From assembly GCF_950295315.1 (NCBI RefSeq), contig NC_080181.1, positions 34,625,375 to 34,689,374 of the forward strand: a stretch of 64,000 nucleotides of DNA, given 5' to 3'. Shown here piece by piece: positions 11,284 through 23,269 of the stretch. Each line of letters opens with the position of its first letter. Positions within the stretch are counted from its first letter, which is position 1. The notes beneath the pieces are model-generated. The model was not told the DNA's origin, made no database searches, and worked only from the letters and a program-made list of their open reading frames with translations. The stretch comes from Erinaceus europaeus. Lineage: Eukaryota > Chordata > Mammalia > Eulipotyphla > Erinaceidae. The translations under genes and the position numbers were made by a program.

Positions 11284-11560
11284 AGGGATTACATTAGTGG
11301 GGACAGGTTAAGTGCACATGGTGCAAAGTGCAGGGACCAGTGTAAGGATCCTGGTTCCAGCCTCTGGCTCCCCACTTACAGGGGGTTCACTTCACAACAG
11401 GTGAAGCAGGTCTTCAGGTGTCTATATTTCTACCAGTCTCTGTCTTCCCCTTCTCTCTCAATTTCTTTCTGTCCTATATAACAACAACCACAATAATAAT
11501 AATAACAACAAGAACAATGACAGCTGCAATGGAAAAAATAAAAATAGAAAAATAAAAGGA
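11284..11560 (+). repeat. tRNA-derived hedgehog SINE
   Basis: The tRNA-like head at about 11300-11400 (AGGTTAAGTGCACATGG..., then TCCTGGTTCCAGCC as a decayed B box) is followed by the 'caggtgaagcaggtct' segment, a pyrimidine-rich body and a CAA/ATA tail. It is more diverged than the copies at 4346 or 56816. Confidence 0.88.
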
Positions 11561-11622
11561 TTGCATGAGTAAGCAAAGCCCTATCATCTGCCAGAGGATA
11601 AACCATATTTCACATTCAGCGA

Positions 11623-12040
11623 TGTTGTTGTGCAGGCTGCGGAGAAGAGAGAGAGAGGTCCACAGCAAAGAGGGAACACAAATCTTTATTTGCGCTGGCA
11701 CCTCAGAGTTGTGTGCCAGAGAAGCAGGTTGGGCCACGTGGAGGTAGCGAAAATGGCTGCCTCACTCAGTAACCTTTCCTGCGTCTGAACACCAAAGTGA
11801 AACGCTGGCAAGAAAACGAGGTGCGGAAGAAAAAGGGCTTTTATAGTAGTAGCTTTTGTGAGAATGGGAAGGGGGAGGAGTAACCATAGCACTCCAAATA
11901 TCGCGGGGAAATAGACAGTGCCCTGAGGGCACAACATGGTGGAATAGGCACTCCGAGAATGTCCTAACTCTCGTGGGAACTAGCAGTAGCCTGAGGGGAC
12001 AACATGGCAGATGTGACTGCATCTGCACAATTTCCCAGCA
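11623..12040 (-). mobile_element. IAP-like (ERVK class) LTR
   Basis: It is very similar along its length to the LTR at 26066-26637. On the minus strand it begins TGCTGGGAAATTGTGC, has a TATA-like TATAAAAGCCC (about 11835-11845) and an AATAAA poly(A) signal (about 11681-11687). Its U5 end is about 95 bp shorter than the other copy, so it is truncated or recombined at the left. The assignment to the IAP/ERVK class rests on LTR style and is inferential. Confidence 0.75.
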
Positions 12041-13790
12041 CAACAACACAGCTCTAACATCTATGTCTCTGATTTTGGTCCTAGTTGATAGAATCTTAAA
12101 AAAAAAAAAAAAAAAAAGACCAAATTTGGTTTAAGTATACCTGGTTGCGCACAAGATAAAAAAGGACACAGGATACGGGACAATACCACTCAGGTTGTTC
12201 TGGAAAGAGAGTGGTGATGAGGAGAAATTCTCTCACTGGCATAGTGCAAGTGACCCACCTGGTGTTTTAGGTGTATTATTTTATTAAAGAGTAAGAAATT
12301 TGGAAATTTATATTGTATCATTATTAATTATGAGTAAGTGGGCTGGTTGCTCAGTGACTGGGAACGGGCAATATTTTAAGATCAGGGCAAGAAATTTTTG
12401 AGAAGAAAATCACATGGATGGACTTTTCCAGAAAAGGTCATCCACCACATAGGGGATAAGACTTCAAGAAGAGAGTTATTTCTCCAATTGCTGTTAGACA
12501 AATCTATCACCCATTATCCTAGGGCTAAGACAACTGCTGCCTGAATAGAGTATGAAAGACATAGAGTTTGGAAGTAGCCAGAAATATGGACACCCACTTG
12601 CCAAAGCTGATTTGTCTGTCACCACAGACATACATGCAATCTGCCAACAGCAGAGACAAAGTTTGACACTCACTCACAGATTCCATCACTCAGATGTGGC
12701 ATTGTATCACTTCCAATGTAGAAAAAGCTGAAATTTATCTCCAGTGGAAGGAAGAAACATAATCTATGGGTCTACCCAATTGTCACAGCAGCTTTTGTTG
12801 AAAAAAACTCTTTCTTCTCCATTTAATATTTTGGGTCCCCTTATCAAAAATTAGTTGTCCATATGTGTGGGAGCTTAATTTTCAGCTCTCAGTTCCATGC
12901 CACTGGTCACTGTGTCTATTTTTGTTCTAATACCAAGATTTTTGGGGGGGCATTAGTATTTTCTGATTCCAGATAAAGTTTTGTAGTGTTTGTCATATTT
13001 TATTAAAGAAAGTTGGATACTGATGTGGATTGTTGTGTATATACTGAAGCTGAGGCAACCAGTGAGCAGGTCAGTGTGTCTTTCATGGTCTTCCAGACCT
13101 TTTACCTTACTGCATCCTAGTTTTTGAATTTTGTAATGTATAATAATCTATATAGCTAATGTGCATAATAAATAGATATTTTAAAAAGAACAACAATATA
13201 ATAAGACTATGTATGTATATATTAATATAGTGTATTTAATATTTATATTTAAAAGATAATACATCTCATTCTCACTATAAAGTAAGGTATTCTTACTCTA
13301 TCTCATTTTTCAGTACTTTTCTGAACTACCTGTTAGGTTTAGGAAATTTTTCTTCTATTAAGTGGTAAGACTGAGTATAATCAAACACAAGATTCACTTG
13401 GATCTGCAAATCTGCTCTTATGAAGTGCTAGTATAATGTAGGTTAAATTACTCTCCACAAAAGCACAGAACATGGGGTTCTTAGAATTTTATTTACTATC
13501 AACAGCAAGTTTTGACATGCACAAACTTAGTTTTTAGCTTTCCATTCACCTTGGTCCTGAAAACCTGCTTAGTCATTAGGCTCCCTACATTTAAATTTAT
13601 CATAAAAATTATTGGGTGAGAAGTCTATATTTGAAATATTCTAAAACACAGTGGATATTATAAAAGTCAAATACGATTTTCTCAGGAAGCACAAGAGTAA
13701 AAATTTGACAAATCGGATTCAAAACAAAGTTACAGTTTTAGTAATGACACTGAGAAAATTGTAGTTTAACTTGACTGCTCTTTCAGACAT
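12041..13790. other. Mostly unassigned; old minus-strand L1 fragment at 12790-12990
   Basis: About 12790-12990 reads as L1 ORF2 on the minus strand (the motif around 'cccttatcaaaaattagttg' and 'tctatttttgttctaatacca'), clearly ancient. The rest of this 1.7-kb stretch has an A run (12099-12117), AT-rich sequence and no coding frame or repeat that I can name. Confidence 0.4.
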
Positions 13791-15245
13791 TACTTGAGGC
13801 CATGACCCCATCAAAATCCTAGGTCTCTTTCTTCCTTAATTTGAGGCCAGATCCCATAAGGCTAATACCAGTTTGGATACAACAAATGACACTCAACAAC
13901 TGAAGAAGCAAGTCTAAGTTCATAAACTAAAGAAGAGACTACAAAACCTTGATAAAAGTAAGAGACTGTCTCACTGAACAATGACCTTTTTGGCCACTAC
14001 CAGGCCAACCCACAGGAAGTCCTTGGATAGATCATATGGGCCTAAATTTCTAATAGATTGGAGACATCATTAAAAGCCCTTCTATATATTTCTTCAGGAA
14101 CATACACTTACTATGAACTAGCAATGGTAGGGACTGCTTCACTCTCTGAATGGAGGCTGGCTCATCATACTCTGACACTCAAGGAACACTGGTGCTGAAA
14201 TAAGTGCAGCCTAGAAAGTTTCCAACTGTGACCATGGACTGTGAGCTCAGTCTGACAGGAATTCATCAGTTGTACAGACTCTTGTACTACATTTGAATAT
14301 ATGTGGATTCCCCCCAACAGTTAGATTAATGTGGCAGTTAATTGCATTTACATATCTTCTTCAAGTTTGCAAGCAACTATCTGCCCTAATCCTGCTCTCT
14401 AGTTCTATTCTCAACACAGATATCAACTTCCCAAGAAATATTTCTTTTTTAAAAAATATTTATTCCCTTTTGTTGCCCTTTTTATTGTTGTAGTTATTAT
14501 TGTTGTCATCACTGTTGGATCGAACAGAGAGAAATGGAGAGAGGAGAAAACAGAGAGGGCGAAAGATAGACACCTGCAGGACTGCTTCACTACTTGTGAA
14601 GCTACTTTCCCTGCAGGTGGGGAGCCGGGGGGCTCAAACTGGGATCCTTATGCTGGTCCTTGCACTTTGTGCCTCCTACACTTAATCCACTGCACTACCA
14701 CCTGACTCCCACAAGAAATATTTCTAGTCCACCCCCATGTTAGCTATCAAGTTCAAAGCAAAGATTATTAAGATAGAGTGTCCTCAGAACATTATTAAAA
14801 TAGATTGCCTTGATTCCTTCTACCCTAAGGTCCATATTTTTATCTACTCTATACCTACTTTTGGATTCCTGTTCATTAAACATTTTGTCCTGTTTTCCAT
14901 CTAACTGCATTTCAGCCACCAAGTTGAAGATGCTACTATGATTCCATCTTGACCTCTCTGGGTAGACGACTTGACCAATATGTCCTGGAACTTCACCTCT
15001 CCAGAGTCTTACCCCAATAGGTAAATATAGAAACAGACTAACACCTATTTCCAGTGGAGAAGCAATTACAGAAGCTAGAATGCTCACCCCCAAAAGAACT
15101 GTGGTCCATACTCCCATAGGGGTAAACAATAGGGAAGTTTCCAATGGGAGAGATCAGTTACAGAACTTGGATATTGGGAAGTATATGGAATTATGCCCCT
15201 ATTGTCTTAGTCTTGTAAATCAATATTAAATAACCAATAAAGAAT
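13791..15245 (+). repeat. L1 3' UTR copy interrupted by a SINE
   Basis: The 3'-UTR block order of hedgehog L1 is readable from 'ttgaggccatgacccc' through 'gaagcaattacagaagc' (about 15058) to 'taaataaccaataaagaattg' at the end. A SINE is inserted at 14446-14711. Older than the copies at 26.7-31.4 kb, judging by divergence. Confidence 0.7.
14446..14711 (-). repeat. tRNA-derived hedgehog SINE
   Basis: The head is at the right end and the A-rich tail (T-rich on plus) at left. A perfect 14-bp duplication caagaaatatttct flanks it (14432-14445 and 14712-14725). Confidence 0.92.
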
Positions 15246-15249
15246 TGAA

Positions 15250-15470
15250 AAGAGGGGCTGAATGATGGCACAACTGGCTGAGCACATGTTACAGTGAGCA
15301 AAGACCTGGGTTTGAGACCAGTCCCTACCTGTAGTGAGAAAACTTTGTGAATGATGAAGCAGTGTTGCAGGTGTCTTTCTGTATCTCTTGCTCTCTATTG
15401 TCCCCTTCCATCTTTATTTCTGGCTTTCTATATCCAACAAATTAATAAAAATAAAAAAATAATTAAAAAA
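15250..15470 (+). repeat. Older tRNA-SINE subfamily
   Basis: It starts GGGGCTGAATGATGGCACAACTGG and has a B-box-like GGTTTGAGACC, a 'gcaggtgtctttctgt' body and an A-rich end. The layout is that of the main SINE but the head sequence differs, so this is a separate, older subfamily. Confidence 0.75.
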
Positions 15471-15629
15471 GGGAAATAGACCCAAGTATCTCATGAATAT
15501 TCATGTACAATGTCCACAACAAAATCATCATTACCAAGTAGAATTCATCCCAGGGATGCAAAGATGGTTCACAATATGCAAATCAACTGATATAATCTAC
15601 CTCTTCCCATCAAATAAAACTGAAAGATA

Positions 15630-15805
15630 AAAACCATGTTTTGTCTGGGAAGACAGCATGGTTGTACAAAAGACTTTCATGCCTGAGGCTCTGAAGTCCC
15701 TGGTTCAATCCCTAGCACCACCATAATCCAGGGCTAAACAGTGCTCTGGTCTCTCTCTCTCTCTATTTTTTCTCTATATTGTCCTTTCATGTTTATATCA
15801 ATAAA
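15630..15805 (+). repeat. tRNA-SINE, third head type
   Basis: The head reads 'gtctgggaagacagcatgg...cctgaggctctgaagtccc', with B box GGTTCAATCCC at about 15700, then a TCTC repeat and 'tatcaataaa'. It is inserted in the old L1 ORF2. Confidence 0.75.
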
Positions 15806-16212
15806 CAGAAATATGCTTTTTGGGAAGATTCAGCATATACTTATGATAAAGATGCTTAATTAAATTAGGACTAGAAGGAACATTCATCAACATAACAAAG
15901 GACATATAGTACAAATCCATGGTTAACATAAAACTCAACAGTGAAAAACAAAATTTTCATTTTAAAATATGAAATTTGACTAAAATTTCCACTCCTATCA
16001 CTTCTATTCAACATAGTTTTAGGAGGCCTTGTCAAAGCAAGAAAAAGAAAAAGAATCCAAATTGGCAATGATGAAGTTAAGCCACCATTAGGTGCAAATA
16101 GCATGATAATGTTCATAGGAAATCCTAGAGACTCAACAAAAAATTACGAGAAACTATTAACAAATTCAATAAAGTGGAAAGGTACAAAAATGTTGTAATT
16201 CAACTTAAAAAA

Positions 16213-16672
16213 GGACTTGGTGGGGGCTGCATGAGGTGTGTGAAAAGATTCACAGTCGGAAGATGGGAACTCTTTTAAACAATATAAGGTTTACTAGGAT
16301 GAAACAGGTAAAAGGCAAAATAAGCACTTATCTTCAAGGGTTAAGAGTATGCTAGGTCCATAAAGTCTGAGTATAGTTATCAAAAGTTTAGTCCCATAAA
16401 ATAAACAAGTATCAGCTCTGGTAAAGGTTGCTCATGGCTGTAGAGGGGTCTAAAAGTTTACTGGCTAGCAGAGTCACATGTGTTCAGTTCCCAGGAGTAG
16501 TAGCCATGGTGCACCTCTGCTGAGATGTTTCTGACCAGGAGAAGAAACAGCAGCCAAAGAGAGCAACCTATTCAAAGTCCCTTGCTTTTATACATTCCCT
16601 TCTCTGAAGCAACTTCTCAGGGTGACATCATTTGTATGCTAATAGTCCCAAACTCCTGTTTGGGTCACAACA
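16213..16672 (-). mobile_element. Solo LTR (same family as 1-319)
   Basis: On the minus strand it begins TGTTGTGACCC and contains TATAAAAGCAAGGG (about 16585-16598). aaaaaa at 16207-16212 and 16673-16678 would be a 6-bp target duplication: removing the LTR restores L1 ORF2 sequence across 'taaaaaacaatgtac'. Caveats: the duplication is low complexity, and eight bases (ggacttgg) precede the expected TG at the left end. No internal sequence, so a solo LTR. Confidence 0.75.
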
Positions 16673-16711
16673 AAAAAACAATGTACATAAATCGGTGGCA
16701 TTTATTTTTAT

Positions 16712-16950
16712 GGATTTTATATTTATTTGTTTATTGGATAGAAACAGGAAGAAATTGAAAGTGAAGGGGGAGACAGGGATAGTGGTACAGTAGGAGTAGG
16801 GATAGAGGGAGATGATAGATGGATGATAGATAGATGATAGATAAATTGATACATAGGTGACATGCCTGTGGTTGTGCTTTTCTGCTAAGGAAGATTCCTT
16901 GCTCATAGTAAAATGTGTGTTTAACCAAGTGTCTGGCCTCATAATTTTTC
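16712..16950 (-). repeat. Old SINE, head largely lost
   Basis: It carries the minus-strand SINE body (TTGTTTATTGGATAGAAACAGG, purine-rich run) followed by a local GATAGATG expansion (about 16811-16850). The tRNA-like head is degraded. Confidence 0.6.
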
Positions 16951-17174
16951 TATATAAAGGCTATGAGGAAAGGGAAAGCAACTCCATTCACAAGTGAACT
17001 GAAAATGATAAAACACTATAGGGTAAATATAGCAAAAAAAAAAAAAAAAAGTGAAAGACTTTTACAATGAAAACTATAGTACATTGTTAAAAACAATAAA
17101 GACACAAAGAAATAGAAGGGTGTCCCTGTTGTGTATCAAGAGAAAAAAATATTGTTTAAAAAGTGGTCATTCTA

Positions 17175-17566
17175 TTTTGGTCCTAACTCCCAGAGTGGTA
17201 TAACTGTTAGGGGAAGATAACCAGAGGGCTCTGAATTCCAATTCCATCAGGACTCAGAGAAAGAGGAGGGAAAAATAAAGAAAAGACATTTGGAAGTAGT
17301 AACAGGTGTATGAGTGATTTAGAAAGAAATAGAAGGAAGGAACATAGAAAAAGAGGGAAAATATATATAAATATGGGTAGTAATAAAAATAATAGTCAAC
17401 CCATATCCGTGGCTTTGGGAGAACTAATGCAATTTCCAATGCGGGAGTGAGGAAATTTTTGTGGTGGGAACTTTTGTGGTGGGAATTGTGTAGAATTATG
17501 CCCCCTTTATCTCATAGTTTTGTAAGCTAATATTAAATCACTAATGAAAATAAAAATTCAAAATAC
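17175..17566 (+). repeat. Short retroposon (L1-type 3' end) in old L1
   Basis: It ends with the recurrent L1 3'-terminal block ('gtggtgggaattgtgtagaattatgcccc...ttaaatcactaatgaaaa'). Identical 10-bp repeats ggtcattcta flank it at 17165-17174 and 17567-17576, and the L1 ORF2 reading continues on both sides. It is therefore an independent insertion of a 5'-truncated element. Confidence 0.7.
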
Positions 17567-18004
17567 GGTCATTCTACCTAAAGCAATCTATAGATTCAAT
17601 GCAGTCTCTGTTAAATCTAAAAGTATTCCTCAAGGAAATTGGACAAACTATACTGAAATTTGTGTGGAACCATGACTAGCCAAAGCAATTCTGAGAGATA
17701 AAACAAATCAAGCAAACAAACAAAAGCAAGGTAGCATATTTATTTACACACCTCCAACTATACCAAAAAGCAGCATGGTGTTGGGACACATGTAGATATT
17801 CAACTGATGGAACAGACCAGAGAGCTAGTAATAAATCTACAAATATATGGACATCTAATACATAACAAAAGAGCAAAAACCATTCAGTAAGGAAAAGAAA
17901 TCCTCTTGAACAAATAGTATTGGGAAAACTGGACATTCATATGTAAAAAAAATGAAACTAGACTATAAGTTAATATTATACTCCAGCATTTACTCAAAGT
18001 GGGT

Positions 18005-18170
18005 TATTCTTTTTTTTAATTTATTGGATAGAGACTGACAGAACAATGCCTGCAGCACTGCTTCAAAACTTGTGAAGCTTTCCCCATGAAGGTGGAGAAT
18101 GGGGTCTCAAACCTGGGTCCTTGTGCATTGTAATGTGTGCTCAGCCAGGTATGCCACCACCTGGCCCCTA
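18005..18170 (-). repeat. Old tRNA-derived SINE
   Basis: The minus-strand SINE reads, from the right, GGGGCCAGGTGGTGGCATACC, then a B-box-like 'ggtttgagaccc', then 'cttcacaagttttgaagca' and 'tattggatagag' at the tail side. Diverged. Confidence 0.75.
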
Positions 18171-18381
18171 TTCAAAATGGTTTAGAGACATGATTATTAT
18201 AACAGAAACTATACAGGAAGAAATTCATGTAAAATACTTCAGTAGCTTAGCATTATAAACATGCCTGGAGCTTCAAATCCATTAGCAAAGTGAACTAAAG
18301 AACAAATAAAAATGGAACTGTATCAGGTTACAAAGCTTCTACATAACAAAATAAACTTTTTCAGGATAGAAAGAAAAATTA

Positions 18382-18925
18382 GGGGGATGGAGTCAAGATG
18401 GCAACTTGGAAGCAGCGGCTAGCATGAGCTCCAACAAGCAGTAGCTTGTGACCTGGGATTCTCTGGATAGTGTAGGGTACTGGGCCATCAGCAGGAGGGT
18501 GAATAAGGGGTCCTAAGGATGATACCACTCTTAGATAGAAAAAGGAGGCCATGGGAAAGAAAGGAAATATTTTGACTATTTCTAAAGTCACACCTCCTTT
18601 TGACCCTAGAACTAGCCCCCAGTGGCTGGACAGCCCCTCCTAGCAGGCTCCCTGCTGAGCAACTTTTTTACCAAGAGTCCTGGCTCACTAGGAGCATCAT
18701 TCCAAGCCTTTCCCTTTTTGTTTTCCTTTTTTTTTAAAAGTGGCTGGAGCTGTATTTGAGTGATAAAATACCTGACTAATCAGAGCCTCACCCCTGCCTG
18801 GGAAAGACTACCTGGAGCTTTTTTTTTTTTTTGATACTTCTTACAATTGGCAGTCTTTGCTCGGGCTTCATGCAGACAATCTGGAGTGGTCCAAGCAGCA
18901 GACTGTTAGGTTTTTTACTCTATTC

Positions 18926-18964
<39 letters not shown>

Positions 18965-20390
18965 CATGTGTCAATTTTCCCCCTCCATCATCAGATTTAC
19001 CAAAATTAACTGTTGTTTTTTTTTCATTGCTAGGTGACTGAGTGTCCTATCCACTGTGAGAGGAACTTGTTTCTCTCTACCTCCTCCCTCCACTTACCTT
19101 TTTCCCTCCTTCTAGCTAATTAAAAAAATCGTTCCTTCACCACCTTTTTTCTTGTTATTGTCTTCTTTTCTTCCTTCTTCTTTCTTTTGTTTTCTGAATG
19201 CACTGACACTCGCTTTTGAATTATTATGGAGAAGAAATCTGAATCGGATTCAACTCTATATGCATGTGTCTTCTCTAGTTCCCTTTCTCCCCTGTTTATC
19301 CTTAGAATTAATTAATACTTGTCTATTCTTGCTTTCCATTTTTTCCTTTTTCTTTCTTTTTTCTTTCGTTTGGTTGATATTTATTCTTAGACAGGTGTTG
19401 TTTGGCTAAATGGTATTGGTTGAATTGCATCAATTCTTGCTTCAGTTAGTATTGTTGTAATCTCTGAGGTTGGTGACTTCACTTATCATAAAGGTATTTA
19501 GTATAGCATGGCTTGTACTCAAAACAGAAAAACTGAAGAATGACAGAAAAGAAAAATATAAACCACATCACTAAAAAACAGTTTAAATCAAGAGCAAATA
19601 AAACTGCTACCACAATGAATTAGGACAGGAGCTCAGAAGAAACTCCAAGTAAGTCAAAAGTAACCATAGATAAGAAAATGAAACAAACAATAATGAACCT
19701 AGAAATAACAGAAATGAAGACAACTATGGAGAAAAAGGCTATGAGAACTAGGAAAACAACAGAGAATAACCTCAAAAGAAAATACAAGCTAGCTTGAGGT
19801 AATTAGAGAAATAAAAGCTGAAATGGTTGAGCTAAAAGACCAACTAACAGAACAAGCTAATACTATAACTAAACTGAAGAAAGAAGCTGAGGGAAGGGAA
19901 AGCAGATTAACAGAAGCAGATAAAGAATTATCCAGACAGAGGATGAGTTAGAGAAAAATAAGAAAGAGGTAAAAGAGCTAAAAAAATAATTTGAGACACT
20001 GAAAACAACAGAGTCATATGGGATGATCTCAAAAGAAGTAACATTCATATAATTGGCCTACCAGAGGAAGAAAGAGAGGAAGGGGAAGTAAATAATCTAA
20101 AGGAAATAATAAAAGAAAACTTCAGACACCTAAACAGAAAGGACATTAAGATTCAAGAGACCCAGAGAGTCCCAAACAGAATAAACCGAGACCTGAAGAC
20201 ACCAAGACACATCATAATTACAATGAGAAGAAACAAGGATAAAGAAAGGATTCTAAAAGTTTCAAGAGAAAAACAAAAAGTCACATACAGGGGAAAGCTC
20301 ATAAGACTATCATCAGACTTCGCCACTCAAACTCTAAAAGCCAGAAGAGAATGGCAAGATACCTGTTGACCCCTCAGTGATAAAGGGTTT
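18382..20390 (+). mobile_element. Young L1: 5' UTR and ORF1 remnant
   Basis: The element starts ggggatggagtcaagatgg, the same start as the L1 at 47633, so it is 5'-complete. The 5' UTR runs to about 19610 and holds a (TTA)n run at 18928-18961. The ORF1 region (about 19611-20390) encodes a Lys/Glu-rich coiled-coil-like part (19680-19960) and the conserved C-terminal RNA-binding part (about 20200-20370). It is broken by several stops and frameshifts, so no ORF1p can be made. Confidence 0.85.
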
Positions 20391-20639
20391 CAACCAAGTA
20401 TAATATATCCTGGTATGCTTTCATTCAAACTACATGGAGAGATCAAAAACTTCTCAGACAGGCAATAGTTAAATGAGGCAACTATCACCAAGCCTGCCCT
20501 GAAAGAGGTTCTAAAAGACCTCTTATAAACAAGAACATCAATATAATACTTGCCATATATCAGAGCAAATTAATAATTGTTGAATAATGGCACTATAACA
20601 CATTCAATACATAATATCAACAAATGTCAGTGGATTAAA

Positions 20640-21190
20640 ATTACCCATTAAAAGGCACAGAGTGGGAGGATGGATCAGAAAACATAACCCAACCATACTC
20701 TGCTTGCAAGAATACCACTTGATCCAACAAGACAAACACAAGCTTAAAGTGCAAAGATGGAGAACAATCATACAGGCCAGTGGACCACAAAAAAAGGCAG
20801 GCACAGCCATTTTTTTCTCTGACAACAAAGACTTTAAACTAAATAAAATAATAAAAGATAGGCAAGGCCATTACATAATGATTAGAGAATCAATCAACCA
20901 AGAAGATTTAACAATTATCAACATATATGCATCCAATGAGGGACCTTCTAAATACATCAAACTCCTACTGAAAGAACTACAAAAATACATCAATAGTAAT
21001 ACAATAATAGTGAGAGACTTCAACAACCCACTCTCACACTTAGATCAATGAAGCAGAGAATCAATAAAGAAACAAGAGAATTAAGTGAAGAGATGGACAG
21101 ACTAGACCTCCTGGACATTTTCAGAGTTCTTCACCCCTCAAAAACTAGAATACACATTCTTTTCAAACCCACATAGCACATCCTCAAGGA
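20640..21190 (+). pseudogene. Young L1: ORF2 endonuclease part
   Basis: A 129-codon frame (20662-21051) covers the N-terminal endonuclease domain of L1 ORF2p, with the family's LQE(T/Y)H and NIYASNEGPSKYI-type motifs. The Gly of the later conserved GDFN motif reads RDFN, and the His ligand region is lost past a stop at 21049-21051. The L1 is then split at 21191-21195 by the provirus; ORF2 resumes at 25049. Confidence 0.85.
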
Positions 21191-21195
21191 TAAAC

Positions 21196-21462
21196 TGTGT
21201 GGTTGAAGGACGCCCCAAATATTGAGAGCAGCTGTTGGCCCAAGGCCAATTGTTCCTTGTTTAGTGTAAATATTTCCACCTGTGCCCACCCTGTGATAAC
21301 TATAAAAAAGTGGGACGAGACGTGATCGGGGTCGCAGACTCTCCCTTTGCTTGGAAGGGTGTCAGCAGCCCAAGCTTAAGCTTGATAATAAAGGCTCTTG
21401 CTATTGCATGTGATTCTGGTCTTCTTTGTGTGAGATCGGGACTCGAACTTCTGGGCACAACA
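21196..21462 (+). repeat. 5' LTR of the class I provirus
   Basis: 267 bp, TG...CA. A TATA box (ctataaaaaagt, about 21300-21311) and an AATAAA signal (about 21383-21389) give a conventional U3-R-U5 order. The proximal U3 contains 'ccaaggccaattg', a CCAAT-like element. Confidence 0.92.
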
Positions 21463-21464
21463 TA

Positions 21465-21482
21465 TGGGGCCTCGACCGGGAT
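21465..21482 (+). promoter_or_regulatory. Primer-binding site, tRNA-Pro type
   Basis: TGGGGCCTCGACCGGGAT lies 2 bp after the LTR and matches the 18-base proline-tRNA primer site of gamma-type retroviruses at 16 of 18 positions. Confidence 0.8.
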
Positions 21483-21899
21483 CCCCATCTCACTAGAAGT
21501 ACACCAGCTTCACTGAGCCTTCAGGACAGGTCTATCTGTAGTGAGTAATTTTGGAAAATTTAGATAAGGAGCTCATGAGTTGGGTCTCGAGGTGAAACAG
21601 GACTGGATGATCACTTGTTGCCAAGGTGGGTGGCCAGCCTTCTCTGCCAATTGGCCCCCAGAGGGAGCCTGGGACTTGCTTCCTATCTGTGCCACCAAGG
21701 ATGTTATCTTGGGACATCCAGGACACCCGGACTAGGTTTCTTATATCCTTACTTGGCAGGATCTGTTAGAGAACCCCCCCCCTTTGCTAAAACCTTTTCT
21801 TTCTCCACAGGGTTCGAGACCCACAGTTCTTGCTTTAAAGGATTCTCCTCATCAGCCTACTGTCCTTTCCACACCCCCTCTCACTTCCTCGCTCCTACC

Positions 21900-22910
21900 C
21901 TATTCTCCAAGGTAGTCCTGAGGAAGACCTCCTAGAGTACCCTCCTCCCTACCAACCTCAACTTCCCCCAGTCCCACAGAAACTCCCAGCAGCAGGCCAG
22001 GACTTAAGGAGCCCTCCTTGTATGAGAACCCGTACAGCCCAGTGAATCCCTGATTTGGTGGCCCTGCCCCTTCAGGCCCTAGGAAGAGAATGGCGAACAA
22101 TTAATGCAATATTGGCCGTTTTCCACTAGTGACCTTTATCATTGGAAAATGCAGAACCCTAGGTGTTCAGAAAAACCAGCAGCACTCATTAATTTATTAG
22201 ATTCTGTTGTTTTTTATCCATCAGCCAACCTGGAATGACTGCCAGCAGCTTTTACTTGTGCCTGGGGCAGATGGGAACCCTACCTTAAACCCAGCCCTAA
22301 TAGATGCTGGTTTTCCTTTGATAGGACCCACCGGGGGTTTTAACTCACTTGAAGGTAAGGAGAAGCTACAGGTCTATCACCAGACTCTGATGGGTGGTCT
22401 TCGGGTGGCGGCATGCCGGCCCAGTAATTTGGCCAAGAAATAGAAACCTCAGCTGCTTTCTTAGGAAGAATTATGGAGGCATATCGAATGTTCACTCCCC
22501 TAGATCCAGAAGCTCCAGGGAATAAGTCAGTAATAATGGCGTTTGTAAACCAAGCTACCCCTGATATAGCAGATAAGTCTTTACAGGAACTATTGGCAGT
22601 AGCAGAGAAAGTTTTTAACAACCGAGAAACACCTGAGGAACGCCAGTTATGGACAATGACAACAGCTAATGAGTGACAGACTCGCAACCTCAATAAGGTA
22701 TTGTTGGCAGCTGCTGCAGAATGCCCTTGGTGGAAAGGCTGAGAGGTCCATCCTCCCCAAAGGTTTGAAAAAAACAGAGGTCCATACTGGGAGGGAAAAA
22801 AGAAGCTCCTTGAAAATCAGTGTGCATATTGCAGGGAAATGGGACACTGGGCTAGAGAATGTCTGAGAAAAGAAGGGAGACAAAAAGACAGAGATAAAAA
22901 TCCTAGAACT
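21900..22910 (+). pseudogene. Gamma-type gag remnant
   Basis: A proline-rich matrix/p12-like part (21900-22080) is followed by capsid (22200-22676), including the C-terminal capsid region around 22471-22676. A single CX2CX4HX4C zinc knuckle is intact at 22821-22862, the one-knuckle pattern of gamma-type Gag. Several frames are needed to read through it and stops separate the parts, so it is dead. Confidence 0.85.
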
Positions 22911-22949
22911 CAGTGACTAGGGACTAGTTACTCCTCCCTGAACCCAGGG

Positions 22950-23215
22950 TAACTTTAATAGAGGGGAAACCTGTTGGATTTTTGGTGGACGCGATGTCTA
23001 GGCATTCGGTGTTGGTCCAGTCCATGGGAAAGCTATTCAAACAAAAGACCTGGATACAAGGAGCGACTGGCATGAAACAATATTCTTGGACTAATCAGAG
23101 GAGTGTGGACTTGGGAGACAGGTATCTCATTCTTTTATGCTTGTTCCTGAATGCCCCTACCCCCTTCTTGGGAGAGACCTGCTTTCTGGGATGGGAGCAA
23201 CCACTGCTTTCTCGC
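22950..23215 (+). pseudogene. Retroviral protease remnant, active site changed
   Basis: The aspartic-protease fold signature is present: FLVD at 22979-22990 and the C-terminal LLGRDLL at about 23164-23184. The catalytic DTG triad reads DAM (Asp codon 22988-22990), and a frame change lies between the two halves, so it is inactive. It is followed without an RT core by the RNase H region. Confidence 0.8.
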
Positions 23216-23269
23216 CTCGAGGACCAGTGGTTGTGACCACCAGCTCCATGCCAGTTCTTATCCTTGCCT

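Larger units (their letters stand above)
15480..18381 (+). repeat. Old L1 ORF2 remnant (RT to C-terminal part), interrupted
   Basis: Plus-strand L1 ORF2 sequence can be followed from the RT region (about 15510-15620), across 15810-16206, 16679-16711, 16945-17164, 17567-18004 and 18171-18381. It is interrupted by a SINE, an LTR, a second SINE, a short retroposon and a third SINE. The frame is fully degenerate. The same old L1 appears to resume at 29735-29925 and 31650-32235, so the 11-kb young L1 complex sits inside it. Confidence 0.75.

Noticed and set aside
18831..19037. Frame with an isoleucine run
   Set aside because: It derives from the (TTA)n tract in the L1 5' UTR.
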